DNA of 64,000 nucleotides from Penium margaritaceum (GCA_023375785.1 SZWC01009571.1:38084-102083), one strand, 5' to 3'; positions 21,494-34,365 are shown, numbered from the stretch's first letter. Notes: generated by a model not told the origin, from the letters alone. Made by a program: numbers and translations.

Positions 21494-22878
21494 TTGGGGG
21501 GACCCCCACCCTCCCTTTCTTACACCAGCTGCAGTAGCAGTAGCAGTTGTAGCAGCAGCACTAGGATTAGCAACGGCAACAGCAGCAGCAAAAGCAACAA
21601 CAGCAGCAGCAACAACAGAAGCAGCAACAACAGCAGCAGCAGCAGGAGCGGCGGCAGTAGTCCTCTAGCGTCGTTGGCGACGACCCTGACCCCCTCGCTA
21701 CTCTTCAACAAGAGCTCGTCGCCCTGATGCAGCAGATTACGGCACTACAGTCGTTGGTCTCTCGGACTGCCACCAGTGCGCCGCCATCCTTCATCCCTCC
21801 ACGGTACACCAGCCCATTTGTGTCTGCTGCCATGCACTACGTGGCACAGCAGCAGACTCAGTGCCAGCGGCAGACAGTGACCCCCGTCCTTGGCCCCACT
21901 CTGGGTGCCGGCCGCAGGCAGAAGGACTTTGAGACGCCGCCGCCGCCGCTTGAGGCCGGCGAGTAGTTCCGGAGCTGAGAGCTCAGCTTCTGGATCTGGG
22001 CACAGGATAAGGGCTTGTGGGCATACTACACCCTCCCGTATGACGCCACCCTGGCCGACCAGTTGTATGACGCTAGTCGTGCCGTCCGTGCTCTAGTCCC
22101 TGTCACCCCTCCGGCTTCCCACCTCGCCCTCAAGCCCTTCTTAGGCGACTTCACCACTGACGCCACCCCAGATACTGCAGCCGCGTGGCACCTCCTCACT
22201 CGTCCCCATCGCTTGTCCATCGAGGCTGAGACCAGCCGCTTGCTGCCGGAGCTCAATTCCCTACACATTGGGGTGACCAAGACGTTCACCTCTTACTGGG
22301 AGCGGGCGGAGGACATCCTTTGTCTCCTCGAGACCTCTGCCCCACCCCCTCTGGCCGCGCTCCTCACCATGAAGTGTGGTGCCACCGAAGCATGCGCAGA
22401 CGTCTTCGTCCACTACTCTGATGACGTCCTCTCCACCATGGTGGCCCAAGTCACCCTCATGCCCTGGGCATACGAGCTCTTACTCCAGATTGAGGAATCT
22501 TGTCTAGAGTCCCGCCTCCAGCGCACGGACGTTCTCGCCTCCCCTGCCGTTGCCTCCATGGCCGTCGCCTTCCCCGTCACAGCTACCTCATCGTCGTCGG
22601 GGAAGAAAAAGTGTCAGAACAAGAAAGGCAAGGGTCAGCAACAGCATCAGCAGCAGCTGTTGACCTGTTCGAGCGGTGGAGGCTCGGTTTGCCACAACTG
22701 TGGCCAGCCCGGGCACGGGTGGTACACGTTCCCTCTGCCGATGGACGAGGCGCGTGTCATCGCCACCATGCGTCGCCAGCCAGAGCACCGTCTCTCCTAT
22801 GCCGCCGTAGTTGTCGCCGACTCTGGCTCTTTGGTCTCATCTAGCAGCTCCACCACTCCGGTTGCTTCGCCAGTCTAG
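21494..22878 (+). pseudogene. B2 gag region
   Basis: After a CAG-rich start that would read as poly-Gln, the gag blocks QKDFETPPPPLEAGE, WAYYTLPYDATLADQLYDAS, IEAETSRLLPELNSLHIG and MPWAYELLLQIEESCLESRL appear. The zinc knuckle CHNCGQPGHGWYTF lies near 22690-22735. Comparison with B1 16237-17526 shows the same protein. Confidence 0.88.
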
Positions 22879-22880
22879 CC

Positions 22881-24708
22881 GACACCAGCGCCACAGCAGT
22901 CGGCGCCGGTACAGTCCTCCTTCTTCCCGGACTCCGACGCCATCACCCCGCACTCCGTCTATACTCCCGGGTCGACCTCCCGTGAGCGTCAGTTGGAGCA
23001 GTTCATTCCCCTCCAACTCGGCCTGCCTCGTCCTCCTTTCCAGGGAGGTGCGAGTTGCATCACTTCTTGCTCTCCTACCCAGCCCTGCATGACTGAGACT
23101 GAGCTATGGTCGTATCCCGTTTCCTCGTCTGTCTTGTCATCCCCCATGGCCTCCGCTACCCCTTCCCATGACAACGTTGCATGGCTCGACGATTGGCAAT
23201 CTCGGTTCGCGCCTCCTTCCACCGCGTCCGTGTCCCTTGCTTGCTGCCATGTGACCGTTAGCGATTTGGCAACCCCGATCCAGGACCCTGCTGAGACCTG
23301 GATCATCGACTCCGGGGCCACGCATCACATGACGGCCTCTCGTGAGGCCTTTAGTATGCTCGGTCTTGTTGGCGATGTCTTCGGTGTCCGGACAACCTCC
23401 GGACAGGTGTTTCCTGTCCGTGGTATTGGCGTCGCTCGTTTCCGTGGTCCTTTCGGTGACGTCTTTCTGACCGATGTCCTCTTTGTCCTTGGTCGCGAGC
23501 TCAGCCTCCTGTACGTCACTGCCCTTGACCGCATGATCATGGACATTGTGCACTCGTGTGGTGTTGACACTGTGTCGATGCGTTTGTCTAGTCTTGTCGT
23601 ACTGCACGCCAACGCTCGTGGCAACCTGTGGCATGTACCTCGCCTCTCCTCCTCTCCTTCCGTCTCCTCCCCGTCGGCAGTCACAGGCCATGTGATTGTC
23701 ACCAGTACGCTTTCTCCTCAGCACACTTGCCTCTTGCACCACCGCCTCTACTACGTCCACTCTGCCGGCGTAAACAGCATGCTCTGCACCCAGCCGGCCA
23801 AGGGCCAAGGGCATTGACCCGGAGACTTTCCCCCTCCCATGCCCCACCGAGTGCATTGATTGTGCTCAAGGGAAAATGCACCGGTCCACATACCCTTTGT
23901 CTTCCTCCCGGGCGTCCGCCCCTCTCAACCTTGTCTATTCCGACGTCATGGGCCCTCTCCCCACTGAGTCCGTCGGCGAGCACGGCCGCTTTGTCCTCAC
24001 CCTCACTCACGATAATTCTCGCTACCGTTGGGTCTTCTGCCTCCGGCAGAAGATCGATGTCGCCCGAGCCATCGAGGACTGGCTTGTCCTCGCGGAGTGC
24101 AAGTGTGGCCGCTCTCTTTGCTGCTTTTGCTCCGATTGTGGTGGTGAGTACATGGGTGAGGCCACGACCTTTCTCGCCTCTCGCGGGATCCACCATGAGA
24201 CATCCGCGCCCTACACACCCGCCAAGAACGGTGTCTCCGAACGGTGGAACCGTACCATGGCTGACGCCGTCCGTACCATGCGGGTCAAGTCCGGTGTCTC
24301 CGATGGCCTCTACTTTGAAGCTATGGCCTATATGACCCGGGTTTGGAACCGGATTCCCCACGGTCCCCTTACCCTCTAGTCCACGCCGTACCAGCATTGG
24401 TGCGGTCTGCGCGCCGACCTCCGCCCGGGTCGCGTCTGGGGCTACGTCGCTATTGTGTGGCTGCCCGCCCTGTAGCAGGGCGGCAAGCTTGTCCCCCGCA
24501 GACTTCCCTGCACCTTCCTCGGTATCTCTCGTCTGTCCAAGGCCTGGCGCTTTTGGGATCCCTCCCGCGACTGCATCGTCGAGTCCCGGGATGCCCTCTT
24601 CTTCGAGGACATGTTTCCTCGCGACCTCATTTTCTCCAGCTCGTCCGTGTCTATCCCGTCGCATGGGGGAGTGGTGAGTCCGTCCTCTGTCCTGCCGCTT
24701 CCAGGTGA
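22881..24708 (+). pseudogene. B2 protease and integrase region
   Basis: Protease site WIIDSGATHHMTASREAF, strands FPVRGIGVARF and VFLTDVLFV, and a GAG-pre-integrase zinc domain. The integrase has LVYSDVMGPLPTES, the CSDCGGEYMGEATTF block and AKNGVSERWNRTMADAV. It ends with the WRFWDPSRDCIVES block. It parallels B1 14538-16225. Confidence 0.9.
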
Positions 24709-24709
24709 C

Positions 24710-25270
24710 ACATCCCTCAGTCCCTCTGAGTCGGCAGCCCCAGTCGCATCTGCTGGTCCCTCCGGGCTGACAGCCCCAGTCGCGTCCGCTGGTCCCTCTG
24801 GGTCGGCAGCCCCAGTCGCATCCATCGAACCCTCCGGGCCGGCAGCCCCTGTCGTGTCCACTGGTCCCTCTGAGCCAGCAGCCCCAGTCGCGTCCGCTGG
24901 CCCCTCCGGGCCGAAAACCCCAGACGCGTCCGCTGGTCCCTCCGGGCCGGCAGGCCCAGTCGCATCCGCCGAACCCTCCGGGCCGGTAGCCCCCAGTTGT
25001 GTCCATTGGTCCCTCTGAGCCGGCAGCCCCAGTCGCGTCCGCTGTTCCCTCCAGGCCGTTAACCCAGTCGCGTCTATTTGTACCTCCGGGCGGACAGCCC
25101 CAGTCGCGTCTGCCGGTCCCTCCGGGCCGCAACCCAAGTCGCATTCATTGTTCCCTCTGGGCCAGCAGCTCTAGTCGCGCCCGCTGGCCCCTCCGGGCCA
25201 GCAGCCCCGGTTGCATTTGCAGGCCCTTCGAGCCAGCAACCCTGTCCGCCTCTGTTGGCCCGTTGGACTC
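24710..25270 (+). repeat. 36-bp tandem repeats in the B2 integrase-RT linker
   Basis: About fifteen 36-bp units encode 12-residue repeats such as AAPVASAGPSGP, equivalent to the B1 array. The units have diverged between the two copies, but the period is kept. Confidence 0.85.
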
Positions 25271-25399
25271 AGTGCCATCGCCTGCCATGCCACGCTACAC
25301 ACGTGGCCCAGGCGGCAGCATTCGACCCAGACCGTCGATGAGCGCGCAGACCGTCGCACCGCGCTTCATGGCGCCTCGACCCCCCGTGGCCCCACGTGT

Positions 25400-26300
25400 C
25401 CCCTCCGTTCCCACGGTCGTGAGTGGGGACCCGGGCACCAAGGCCATGGGCTTGACCACCTCGGCCATCATTGTAGACCTTCACTCGGGCTCCGCACTGG
25501 ACTACGCCATGCTTCATCACAAGCATGGGCACGCTATCGTGGCTGCACTCGCGCCGCATCCCACCTGGGGCTCGAGATGTACACGCTCTCTCAGTCTGCT
25601 CCACAGCACGCCCGAAGGACCCAACCACACTGTGCAAGGCACGAGCCTCTCTTGAGGTCGGACACTGGGACGCTGCCTGCGCCGATGAGCTCGCCGCTAT
25701 CAGACAGCACCATGTGTATGACCTCGTCAACCTTCCTCCAGGTCGGGAGGCCATTTGTACCAAGTTGGTCTTCCGGCGCAAGTGGAAGCCGGACGGGTCC
25801 TTCGACAAGTACAAGGCCCGCCTAAAAACCAAGGGGTTTGCCCAGATTCCTAGGGTCGACTACGAACAGATTTTTGCCCTAGTTGGCGGGGTCTCCACTA
25901 GCCGGGCGCTCTTCAGCCGGTCGCCCAGCATGGGTGGGAGCTGCATCAGATGGATGTGAGCAACGCCTTTCTCCATAGTTCACTTGAGGGTGAGGAGATC
26001 TACATGGTGCAGCCCCCAAGCTTCGACGATGGCACTGGAAGAATCTGACGACTGCGTAAGGCCTTGTATGGCCTGAAGCAGTCGCCTCGGTGCTAGAACC
26101 AAGAAATCAGCAGCACGCTCCTTCGTGGCGGGCTCCAACGCAACACCGCTGACCCCGCACTGTTTGTCACTCCGCGAGGCCAGACTTTCGCCACTGTTCT
26201 TGTTTACGTCGACAATCTCTTCATTGCGTCGCCAGACACGACTGCCATCCAGCGTGTCAAAGAATTGCTGTATGCCGCCTACCAGATGAAGGATCTCGGA
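25400..26300 (+). pseudogene. B2 reverse transcriptase region
   Basis: RT blocks GREAICTKLVFRRKW, KYKARLKTKGFAQIP, DYEQIFALVG, LYGLKQSPRC and a V-x-N/D-LFIAS active-site block, in copia order. The region is broken. Confidence 0.85.
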
Positions 26301-27173
26301 TCTGCCAGAGTCTTCCTGGTCATGGAGCTCGAGCATGATCCCTCTTGGGACGTCCTGCACATCTACCAGGCCGCCTATGTGCAGAAGCTGTCCACCCACT
26401 TTGCGAAGGACCTGCCACTCGTGCCAAGCGCATCCTCACCCATGTCACCCGACGGTCAGGTGAAGCTGACGAGTCCTGACCCAGCTGTTGTGGGGGAGCC
26501 AGTTAACATGACCACGTACCTACGAGTCATCGGGTCACTGATGTTCCTAGCGACGACGATGCGCCCTGACATTGCGTTTGCCGTCAACCTCCTGGCCCAG
26601 TTTTCTCAAGAGCCACGTCACCTCCACTACGAGGCCGCGATCCGAGTACTGGGCTATGTCGTCTCGACTCCTCAGCGAGGTCTCATGTTCTGCCGTCAGC
26701 CGTCTATTGTCGCGGTGGGCTACACTTACACTGACTGAGCCGACAGTCCGGACGGTAAGAGTCGCACAGGCTGGATCTTCTTGATTGGCGGCACAACTGT
26801 GTCCTTGAGTAGTGGCAAGCAGGGGTGTATTGCACGCAATACTGCTGAGGTTGAGTATGTTGCTCTTGGCTCATACGCATGTGAGAGTGTGTAGTTGCGT
26901 CGTCTGTTGTCCAAGTTGCGTCAGTCTGTCGCATCGATCACGTTGCCTTGTGACAATGAGAGTGCCATGGCCATCGCCGACAATGACGGCGTGCATCACA
27001 CACGCACTAAGTACATCAACATTGAGTATCACTATGTGCGTTTGTTGTTGCATGACGGTAGCATCAACATTGTGTGGGTTGAGACAGCACGACAGTTGGC
27101 TGACTTCTTGACCAAGGCACTGAAGCTCGAGTCGTTCAAGAAGGCCGTGAGTTCAGTCGGCATGCATCCGTGA
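26265..27173 (+). pseudogene. B2 RNase H region
   Basis: LGSARVFLVMELEHD, TTYLRVIGSLMFLATTMRPD, CDNESAMAIADNDG, RTKYINIEYHYV and ARQLADFLTKALKLESFKKAV are the C-terminal copia pol blocks. The polypurine tract CATGGGGGAG (27271-27280) follows about 100 bp later. Confidence 0.9.
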
Positions 27174-27280
27174 GTGACTCTCTCTGTCCCTGCTTGCATT
27201 TCTACTTGCCCTGGGGGATTTTAGTCGTTGACTGTGTCTCTGCCCGCACATGTGCACTACGCCTGTGAGTCATGGGGGAG

Positions 27281-28133
27281 TGTTGGTTTTTGTGCATCTC
27301 TCATTGTACTCTGTTGTGTCTTCTTGGCTTATGTACATCAAAGTGCGGATAACTGACGGTGAGACTTAACGCCGGTAGAGTGTCCCTCGGTGCAGCCGAC
27401 GCACGCTGAGGCCCACTCACCCTTCTCTGGAGCCTCCTCTCTCTGGCGATGCGCTCAGCTCCATCGGCAGGCCTCCTCGGCGGTCGGGCCGTCGGTGGTC
27501 TCTGCCACTGCAGATGTTGTTCGCATGTACCTAGCGCTGTGTCTGGTTGTGGCATTGTTTCTGCAGCATCATGCAGTGCCTAGGGTCCATGTTTCCTGCT
27601 GTATGGCCCTGTTTGGCATCGCTGATTGTCGTAGGCACTGCCTGGGTTTGGGCAGCTATAACTCTTTGCTGCTATTTTTCTAGCTGACTCTGACTGCACG
27701 ACTGCATTCAGAGGGTTAGTATCATGGTATGGTCCAGTTTTCAGGCAAAATGGACGACGCCCGGGTTTTGGGCTGTCGGGCGTCTGGCAGGGCTCACCTA
27801 GAAAACCCTGCCTACCAAAAAATAGGTCTAGGTCTATTTTCTGATTGGCTGGTTAGTTGAGTCACAAGTTCTACACTAGTGGGGGGGAGCTAGAACTTGG
27901 AGGGGTCTCCCATTGTTGCTCATTCTTCATTCCTAATAAGTCACTTTCAGTTTTCAGCTACTTTTTGGTGCTAACACTGGCGCGCGCGTTTCAGAGTAAC
28001 AAACCCAGAGCTTCCAAACTTGGACATTAGAGCAGCAGACTAAGGGTGTCGCAGACTTAAGCAACGAGCGTGGAAGCCCGCACGCTACATCAACAGCACC
28101 GCTGCCCCAACCTGCTGCCTAGGTTTTCTAGCT
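27281..28133 (+). repeat. B2 3' LTR
   Basis: An 853-bp copy of 10127-10979. It ends TTTCTAGCT and is followed by the target-site duplication GTGTG. Confidence 0.93.
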
Positions 28134-28138
28134 GTGTG

Positions 28139-28371
28139 CGGGAACCCACGTTGAGGGGGTATCTTAAGCTTAAGCTGCCCTTGCAATCTGTAGCACCAGA
28201 GCCACAAAGTCTGAGAGCTCTGGTGTTTGTTACAAAGAACTGCACCTGCCAGAGTTAGCGCCAGAGAACAGCTGAAAACTGGAAATGATTGATCAAGAAT
28301 TGAGAATGAGCAACAATGGGAGACCCCTCCAAATTCTAGCTCGCCCCTAGCTTTGTACAGCTTGTAACTCA
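28139..28371 (-). repeat. Shared X/Y LTR, fragment 2
   Basis: Continues fragment 1 after B2: CGGGAACCCA, then blocks matching the Y 5' LTR at 38830-39020. It is interrupted after ACTCA (28367-28371) by A2. Confidence 0.85.
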
Positions 28372-29016
28372 TGAGAAGATGTGTGGAAGCATCCTAGAGA
28401 CACAGCCACTGACTAGGCGTGAGTGCCTGGTCAGACGGTGACGACAGTTACAAGTCGTACACACAACGGCAAGGGTCTAGCTAGGAGACACAAGGCAAAG
28501 TGTCAGAATGCTTCAATAGCATTTGCAAAGAGAGATGACAAATGACACGTCCATGGCATAAGTACCTGTTGTAGCGCACGGCGGGTGTTGCACGCGGCAG
28601 CACAAGGTTTGTCCTTAAACCGACCCAAAACCATTGTTTTGGCCGTTACTCAGCGTAGACATGTCGGAACGCTACGCCGTCTGAACCTAGACATGGAGAA
28701 TCACAAGCCAAACGCTACGATTGGTCACATGCATGTATGTGGCATCAAACGGTGGACATACAATGCAAGAACATGCACATCGGGCCGAAGACCAGTCCAC
28801 CGATGAACTCCTACGTGCAGTAGAAAAACTGCAGGAGGTAATAGGTAGAGTCCAGAGCTCTGGGACGGTCGTCTGTCAGCTCCAAGCTAGTTGTCCACCA
28901 CCAGACAACGCAATAGCATCACATGGGTCCACATCAAGGATCTGCATGGGTATGGACACGACCGAGGGATCACATTAAACTGTACAGATAGTCAAAAAAC
29001 GTTACAAATCACAACA
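28372..29016 (-). repeat. A2 3' LTR
   Basis: 645 bp, sense TGTTGTGATTTGTAAC to TTCTCA. The polypurine tract (CTCCCCCATGAC on plus) starts at 29017. Confidence 0.93.
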
Positions 29017-29151
29017 CTCCCCCATGACCCGATAGTACGCATGTCCATACACGTGCAGCATTGAAAGGAGTATAACAACAAGTGCAAAAATAGTTGTGAC
29101 ACAGACACAAACACACCCCACACTCAACCACTCTCAGGCAAGGGGCAAAGC

Positions 29152-29905
29152 CTAACAAAACAAATGGCTACCAGAAATTTCTCGCGTGCTCTTTCTTCGA
29201 CAAGAAGTCAGCACGCTGTATGTCAGTGTCAACCCATATGATGGAGTCACGTGTCGCTCCACCAGATCACGCACAAAGTCATGCTCAACCGCAATGTACT
29301 TCGTGCGAGCGTGAAAGACTCGAGAGTTCTCCACAATGGCAAGGGAATTCTGGTTATCACAATGAAGCACAATGGCAGGTACTGACTGTCCCAGCTCAAG
29401 GAACAGGCGCTGTAGCCACATCGCCTCCGTAGCCCCTGCACCCAGAGCAACATACTCTGCCTCCGACGAGCTACGTGCAATGCAGCCATGCTTACAGCTA
29501 CACCAGGACACAACGGTACCACCGAGCAAGAACACATAACCGATGTGACTATTTCCATCTGGACTCCAAGCCAAATCGCTGTCAGTGTAGCCGTCAAGAA
29601 CCACCAAACATTGGCAGCAAAAGCAGAGTGCAAGGCATGGTGTGGAGACCACGTACTGCACCACTTCCACATGCGCATGAAGGGCTCTAGTGTGTGGAGC
29701 CTACAAAAACTATGCAAGGAGGTTGACGGCGAAGGCGATGTCGGAGCGTATGGTAGTGGCCACATACATAAGAGATCCGATGAGACGGAGGTACAAGGTC
29801 ACATCCACTATCTCCCCCAGCTGTGTCGGGTCATCCACCTTTAGGGATTTTTGCCTGTTAAGTGTGAGAGGTGTGGAGGCCGTGGGTACTGTGCCAAGGA
29901 GGTAA
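29152..29905 (-). pseudogene. A2 RNase H region
   Basis: DSDLAWSPDGNSHIGYVFLL, SSSEAEYVALGAGATEAMW, CDNQNSLAIVENS and RTKYIAVEHDFVRDLV are RNase H blocks closely matching A1. Confidence 0.88.
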
Positions 29906-30049
29906 CTGAAGCCCTCTTGTACAAGACGTGCATATCGGGCCTGATGCAGCAGTAGTGTCCGACATCTGCGGTCTCACACAATCTCCATGCCAAGAAACAC
30001 CGCTACAAGAGCAAATTCCTTCATCCTATATGCATTTTAGAGGACTGCC

Positions 30050-31152
30050 TTGGCCTCCTTTATGGCCTCCATGGAAGGAGACGCGATCAGAAGGTCGTCC
30101 ACATTAACCGGGATGTTGGTGAATCCCTTAGGTATTTGTTGGATAAAGAGAGAGGGATCTGCCTCGCTCTGTACATATCCCACACGAGTCAAGGTGCCAA
30201 TGATCTCTTGGTTCCAACATCAAGGAGACTGCTTGAGGCTGTACAAGGACTTGCGCAAGCACCAGACCTTGTCACCTTCCTCAAAGCCAGGTGGTTGAGC
30301 CACGTAAATCTCCCCATCCAGAGAGCCATGGAGGAACGCATTGTTCACGTCCATCTGGTGCAGTTCCCAGTCATGCTGTGCCACTACACCGAACATAGCA
30401 CGAGCTGAGGTCATGCTGCTGCCAGGGACATAGGTGTCAAAGTAATCGATACCCCTGATCTGAGATTACCCCTTGACGACCAAGCGAGCCTTGTGGCGTT
30501 CTAATGAGCCATCCAGCTTCACTTTCTTGTAAAAGGCCCACTTGACATGAATAGCCTTCCTCCCAGGTGGAAGGTCGACTAGCTTGTAAACTCCGTGCTC
30601 TCGGATGGTACAAAGCTCATCTTTGCAGGTAGCACTCCAGGCATCAACATCCTCTGATGAGAGAGCTTCCCTCACTGTGCCCGGATAAGGCACCATAGAG
30701 AGAGAGCTGTGAGTGGCAAGTGCACACGCCAGTGCTAGTTCTGACGACCATAAGGTCAGCTGCTGCATTGCAAGCGATATGATACTCACAAGTGAAGAGA
30801 TTGTGCCCTACGGGGCATGCTGGATGTACTTTTATATGCTCAGTGCGGACACTCAGGCTCAGGGTCTTTGTGCCGGGATCACCACTCGCGATGCTACGAG
30901 TGGAGCGCCTGGGTGCGGGACTCCGAAGACCAATGGTCGAAGACGACCGCCGGGCTCACGGGAGTAACTTGGGATCGAGGGGCTCAGCTCATGCTCAGAG
31001 ACAGGCACGACCATAGCTTTTGAGGGTTGAGGCAAAGGAGCAGGTGATGCAGTGCAAGGAGATGCGTGTGTGGGAAACACGGGACTGGGTGTGACAGTAG
31101 GAGCGGGAGGTGAGGCAGAACCATGCACAGAGGCAAGGGTACTAGCGGACAC
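30050..31152 (-). pseudogene. A2 linker and reverse transcriptase region
   Basis: A Pro/Ser-rich linker (PTVTPSPVFPTHASP) leads into RT blocks DAWSATCKDELCTIREHGVY, GRKAIHVKWAF, HQMDVNNAFLHGSLDGEIYV, QPPGFEEGDKVW and LRKSLYSLKQSP. It matches A1 3468-4840. Confidence 0.88.
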
Positions 31153-31392
31153 AGGTACACGATCATGGGTACATGTGGGTGCGAGGAAAGAGGGACAGAA
31201 GCCGCCTATTCTGGAGAGGTCTCTGGGCCGACTGCGATGATTGTTGGGTCATCAAGAGCCGGAGACCGCGAAGTGGAGGGGGCTCGAACAGACACATCAG
31301 CCGAGCGAGAGGTGCTCACACGCTCAAACTCCCCATCCGTTGCAAAGTCTCACACGTAGGAACGTGCATGAGGGACAGCGACATGATTCAGA

Positions 31393-32740
31393 TCAGATCA
31401 CGGTAGACGACAGACTTAAAGAAGAGCGCATCACGAGACTCAACGATGTGACGATGGGCGGGGTGCCAAAAACGCAGGCCTTCGACCGCGTGGAGATGCC
31501 TACGAAGGCACACAAGTGACCTTGCGGCAAGACCTTGGACCCCTGCTTGTCCTCATTGTACCATACAGAAGCCAAGGATCCCCAGACACGAGCAAGACGC
31601 AGGTCAGCATGGTGGCCAAACCAAAGTTCGTACGGTATAACGTGGTCCGAAAGGGAACCGTGCGGGAGGCGGTTCCAGACCCACGTCATGTAGGCAAATC
31701 CTTCCAAGGTGAAGGACTCCGGGAGACCGCACTCAGACCACATAGCGCGAATCGCATCCTCGATGGTGCGGTTCTAGCGCTCAGTGACACCGATCTATTG
31801 AGGAGTAACAGGAGCAGAGACCTGGTGAAAAACGCCGTGCTCGGTAAAAAAACTGTCCATCTCACGAGGAAACTTACTGCCGCGATCTAAACAGAAGGTA
31901 TGCAGCGGATGGCCAGACTAGGCTCAGCCATCACTAGCAATAGACAAACCGCGAGAGCGGCGTCACTCTTCCAGCTCAGGTTGTAGACCCACCGCAGCCG
32001 GGTGAAGTCATCAGTCACGGTCAGGATGTATCTACCCCGATTGGATAGAGACTCGACACGAAGAGGACCGAGGAGGTCCGAATGGACCAACTCGAGAGGG
32101 TGAAGTATGCGAGAATGGGAGTAAGGGTAGGTGCAACGATGCATCTTACCCTCAGCGCAGAACAGACAATCGGTCTTGGATGGCTTGTCGAAAGAAGTAA
32201 CGTCAACATCGAGTGCGGGCTGTGTCTGAATGAGCTTCGGTACAATGTCCGAGCCCACATGACACAAGCGACAATGCAGCACTCGCTGGTGCTCAGTAGA
32301 GAGAACGCCAGTGACAGACAGTTGAGCAGGAGGGGAGGGGGAGCAAGAAGGAGGAGGAGGAATCTGAGAGACACGATAGTGATCATCCACAACATAGGCA
32401 CAAAGAACAACGGCACGAGTATCAATAGCTGTCACAGTCGCGGAGTATGCAATGTGCTCCACAGAGAGTCCCATCAGTGTGCAGGCACGCAAAGAAAGCA
32501 AGCTGAGCTCAAGGTCAGGCACAAAAAGAACCTCGGAAAGATACAAGGGCCACATTAACCATCAAAGCACACAACCCCAACACCCTGGACTGGTAAGGAC
32601 TTACCACAACCTGTGTGAACGGAGCGAACAGACGCAATAGGACCGAGAACAACAAAGTCACTATGACGACAGGTCATGTGATAGGTGGCTCCAGAATCGA
32701 TGATCCAAGTGCCACCATGATCACGGCCAGAGGGCGTCAC
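31393..32740 (-). pseudogene. A2 protease and integrase region
   Basis: Protease WIIDSGATYHMTCRHSDF; GAG-pre-integrase zinc domain (HCRLCH, CLFCAEGKMH); integrase core LVHSDLLGPLRVES; then TWVWNRLPHGSL and YELWFGHHADLRLARVWGSL in the C-terminal part. It corresponds to A1 4919-6406. Confidence 0.9.
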
Positions 32741-32812
32741 TATACAACAGGCAATGGAGCACTCGGCCTTAGACGGGCGATGAGAAACAGGTGAGGAGGA
32801 ACGACAAAGGGC

Positions 32813-33510
32813 TTAGAGGTGCAACTCATTAATCCAAGCAATACTGTCAGGCCCATCGTCATCACATGCCAGCTGTGCCACTCCACACAAGTCATCACGA
32901 GCGACGAGCACAGACAAACAAACAGTCTGTGAACCACCCGGCTGTGATAACACACCCCCTCCTTCCAAAAAGTGAAGCGCCAGAAGATGACGGAGCTCAG
33001 CGATGGTGCAATCACGCGGGTCCGAGTCGCCACTGCTTGCCGGTGACAAAGCGGGAACTGCTGCATTTGTGGTCATCGTGCAACTGGAGGCTATTCCGTT
33101 GGACGCAGTCCGGTGCGTGTGTGCAGCCTGAAGATGGCGAGTGATCTGTACCCAGTCAAGCGGCTGTTGGCATTCGATGTAGCCAACAGTGCGTCCACTG
33201 CTACCGCCTGAGGGCTGCTGCTGCTACGACTGCTACTGGCCTGAACTACGCTTTTTCCTACCCTTCTTCCCCTGTGCTGTGGTTGCCACACCTGCATCGG
33301 AGTCGGGGTAGCCAGGGTGGAGGGGAAGAGGAGGGTGTGCCGGAGGATGAAGAAGTGGTTTGCAAGAGGGGCGTCGGCGGCGACGCGATAACCACTGCAG
33401 CAAGAAAACTCTCCTGGTGGGCCACGGCTGGCGCGCGCTGCTGCTGCTGTTGCCCGCAGCCGCCTGCTGTGGCTGCGGCCTGCTGCCGCCAGTGCCAGCG
33501 CCAATGCCAA
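32813..33510 (-). pseudogene. A2 gag C-terminal remnant and leader
   Basis: The SGDSDPRDCTIAELRHLLALHF block matches the A1 gag C-terminal region (SDPDPRDRTIAELRHLLALR). Upstream is a GC-rich Ala/Ser/Arg-reading leader with CTG triplets. Most of the gag N terminus seen in A1 and A3 is not found, so this part is shortened. Confidence 0.7.
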
Positions 33511-33716
33511 CAGCTGCTAGCGGCTGCCGCCTGCTGCAGCTGTCACCTGCCACTGCTAGCGGGTGCTTCCGATGCACTCGCATGTGCTTAACGTGGGTGA
33601 TGTCGCCGGCAGTCCGGTGACGTGTACAGGTCCATGTGGATCGGCTGCAGCGGTGACGCTCATGGTTGCTGCTCTGCTGCGTCTCTGCTGCGCAGCGCGG
33701 CGAGAACTGTCTCACC

Positions 33717-33728
33717 GCTCTAATACCA
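33717..33728 (-). other. A2 primer-binding site
   Basis: Sense TGGTATTAGAGC next to the 5' LTR, one base from the perfect initiator tRNA-Met complement. Confidence 0.85.
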
Positions 33729-34365
33729 TGAGAAGATGTGTGGAAGCTTCCTAGCGACACAGCCGCTGATTAGGCGTCTGTGCCTGGTTAGACCGTGACG
33801 ACAGTCACAAGTCGTACACACAACGGCAAGGGTCTAGCTAGGAGACACAAGTGTCGGAATTCTTCACTAGCATTTGTAGAGAGAGATGAAAAATGACAGG
33901 TCCATGGCAGAAGTACCCGCCGTGGTGCACGGCGGGTGTCGCACGCGGCAGCACAAGGTCTGTCCTAAAACCGGCCCAAACCATTGTTTTGGCCGTAACT
34001 CAGCGTAGACATGTCAGAACGCTACACCGTCTGAACCTAGACATGCAAAATCACAAGCCAGAAAGTACGACTAGTCACATGCATGTATCTGGCATCAAAT
34101 GGTGGGCACACAATGCAAAAACATGCAAATCGGGCCCACAGCCAGTCCACCGATGAACTCCTATGTGCTGTAGAAAAACTGCAGGAGGTCCCAGGCAGCG
34201 TTCAGAGCTCTGGGACGGTCGTCAGTCTGCTCCAAGCTGGTGGTCCACCACCAGACTACACACCGGTATCACCTGGGTCCACATGAGGGATCTGCATGGG
34301 CATGGACATGGCCGAGTGGTCACAATAAACTGTACAGGTCGAAAAGATCATCACAAATCACAACA
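33729..34365 (-). repeat. A2 5' LTR
   Basis: 637 bp, TG..CA in sense. The outer edge is at 34365, followed by the duplication ACTCA. Confidence 0.93.

Larger units (their letters stand above)
10127..28133 (+). mobile_element. B2: copia LTR retrotransposon, family B, carrying a nested B1
   Basis: A plus-strand element with two LTRs of identical length (853 bp: 10127-10979 and 27281-28133). It inserted into the X/Y LTR with a 5-bp duplication GCGTG/GTGTG (10122-10126 and 28134-28138, one mismatch). Its leader is split by B1 at 11002-20148. Without B1 it is about 8.9 kb. gag, protease, integrase, RT and RNase H are all recognisable but broken about ten times. The LTRs differ by very roughly 10% by eye, so it is an old copy. 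The LTR ends are TG..CT, not TG..CA. Confidence 0.93.
28372..34365 (-). mobile_element. A2: copia LTR retrotransposon, family A, decayed
   Basis: A 5,994-bp minus-strand element with a perfect 5-bp duplication ACTCA (28367-28371 and 34366-34370). The 5' LTR is 33729-34365 and the 3' LTR 28372-29016; they differ by about one base in ten over the part compared. Primer site, leader, gag knuckle region, protease, integrase, linker, RT and RNase H are all placed as in A1, but the coding region is more decayed (ten or more breaks). The leader is shorter than in A1 and A3. Confidence 0.95.
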
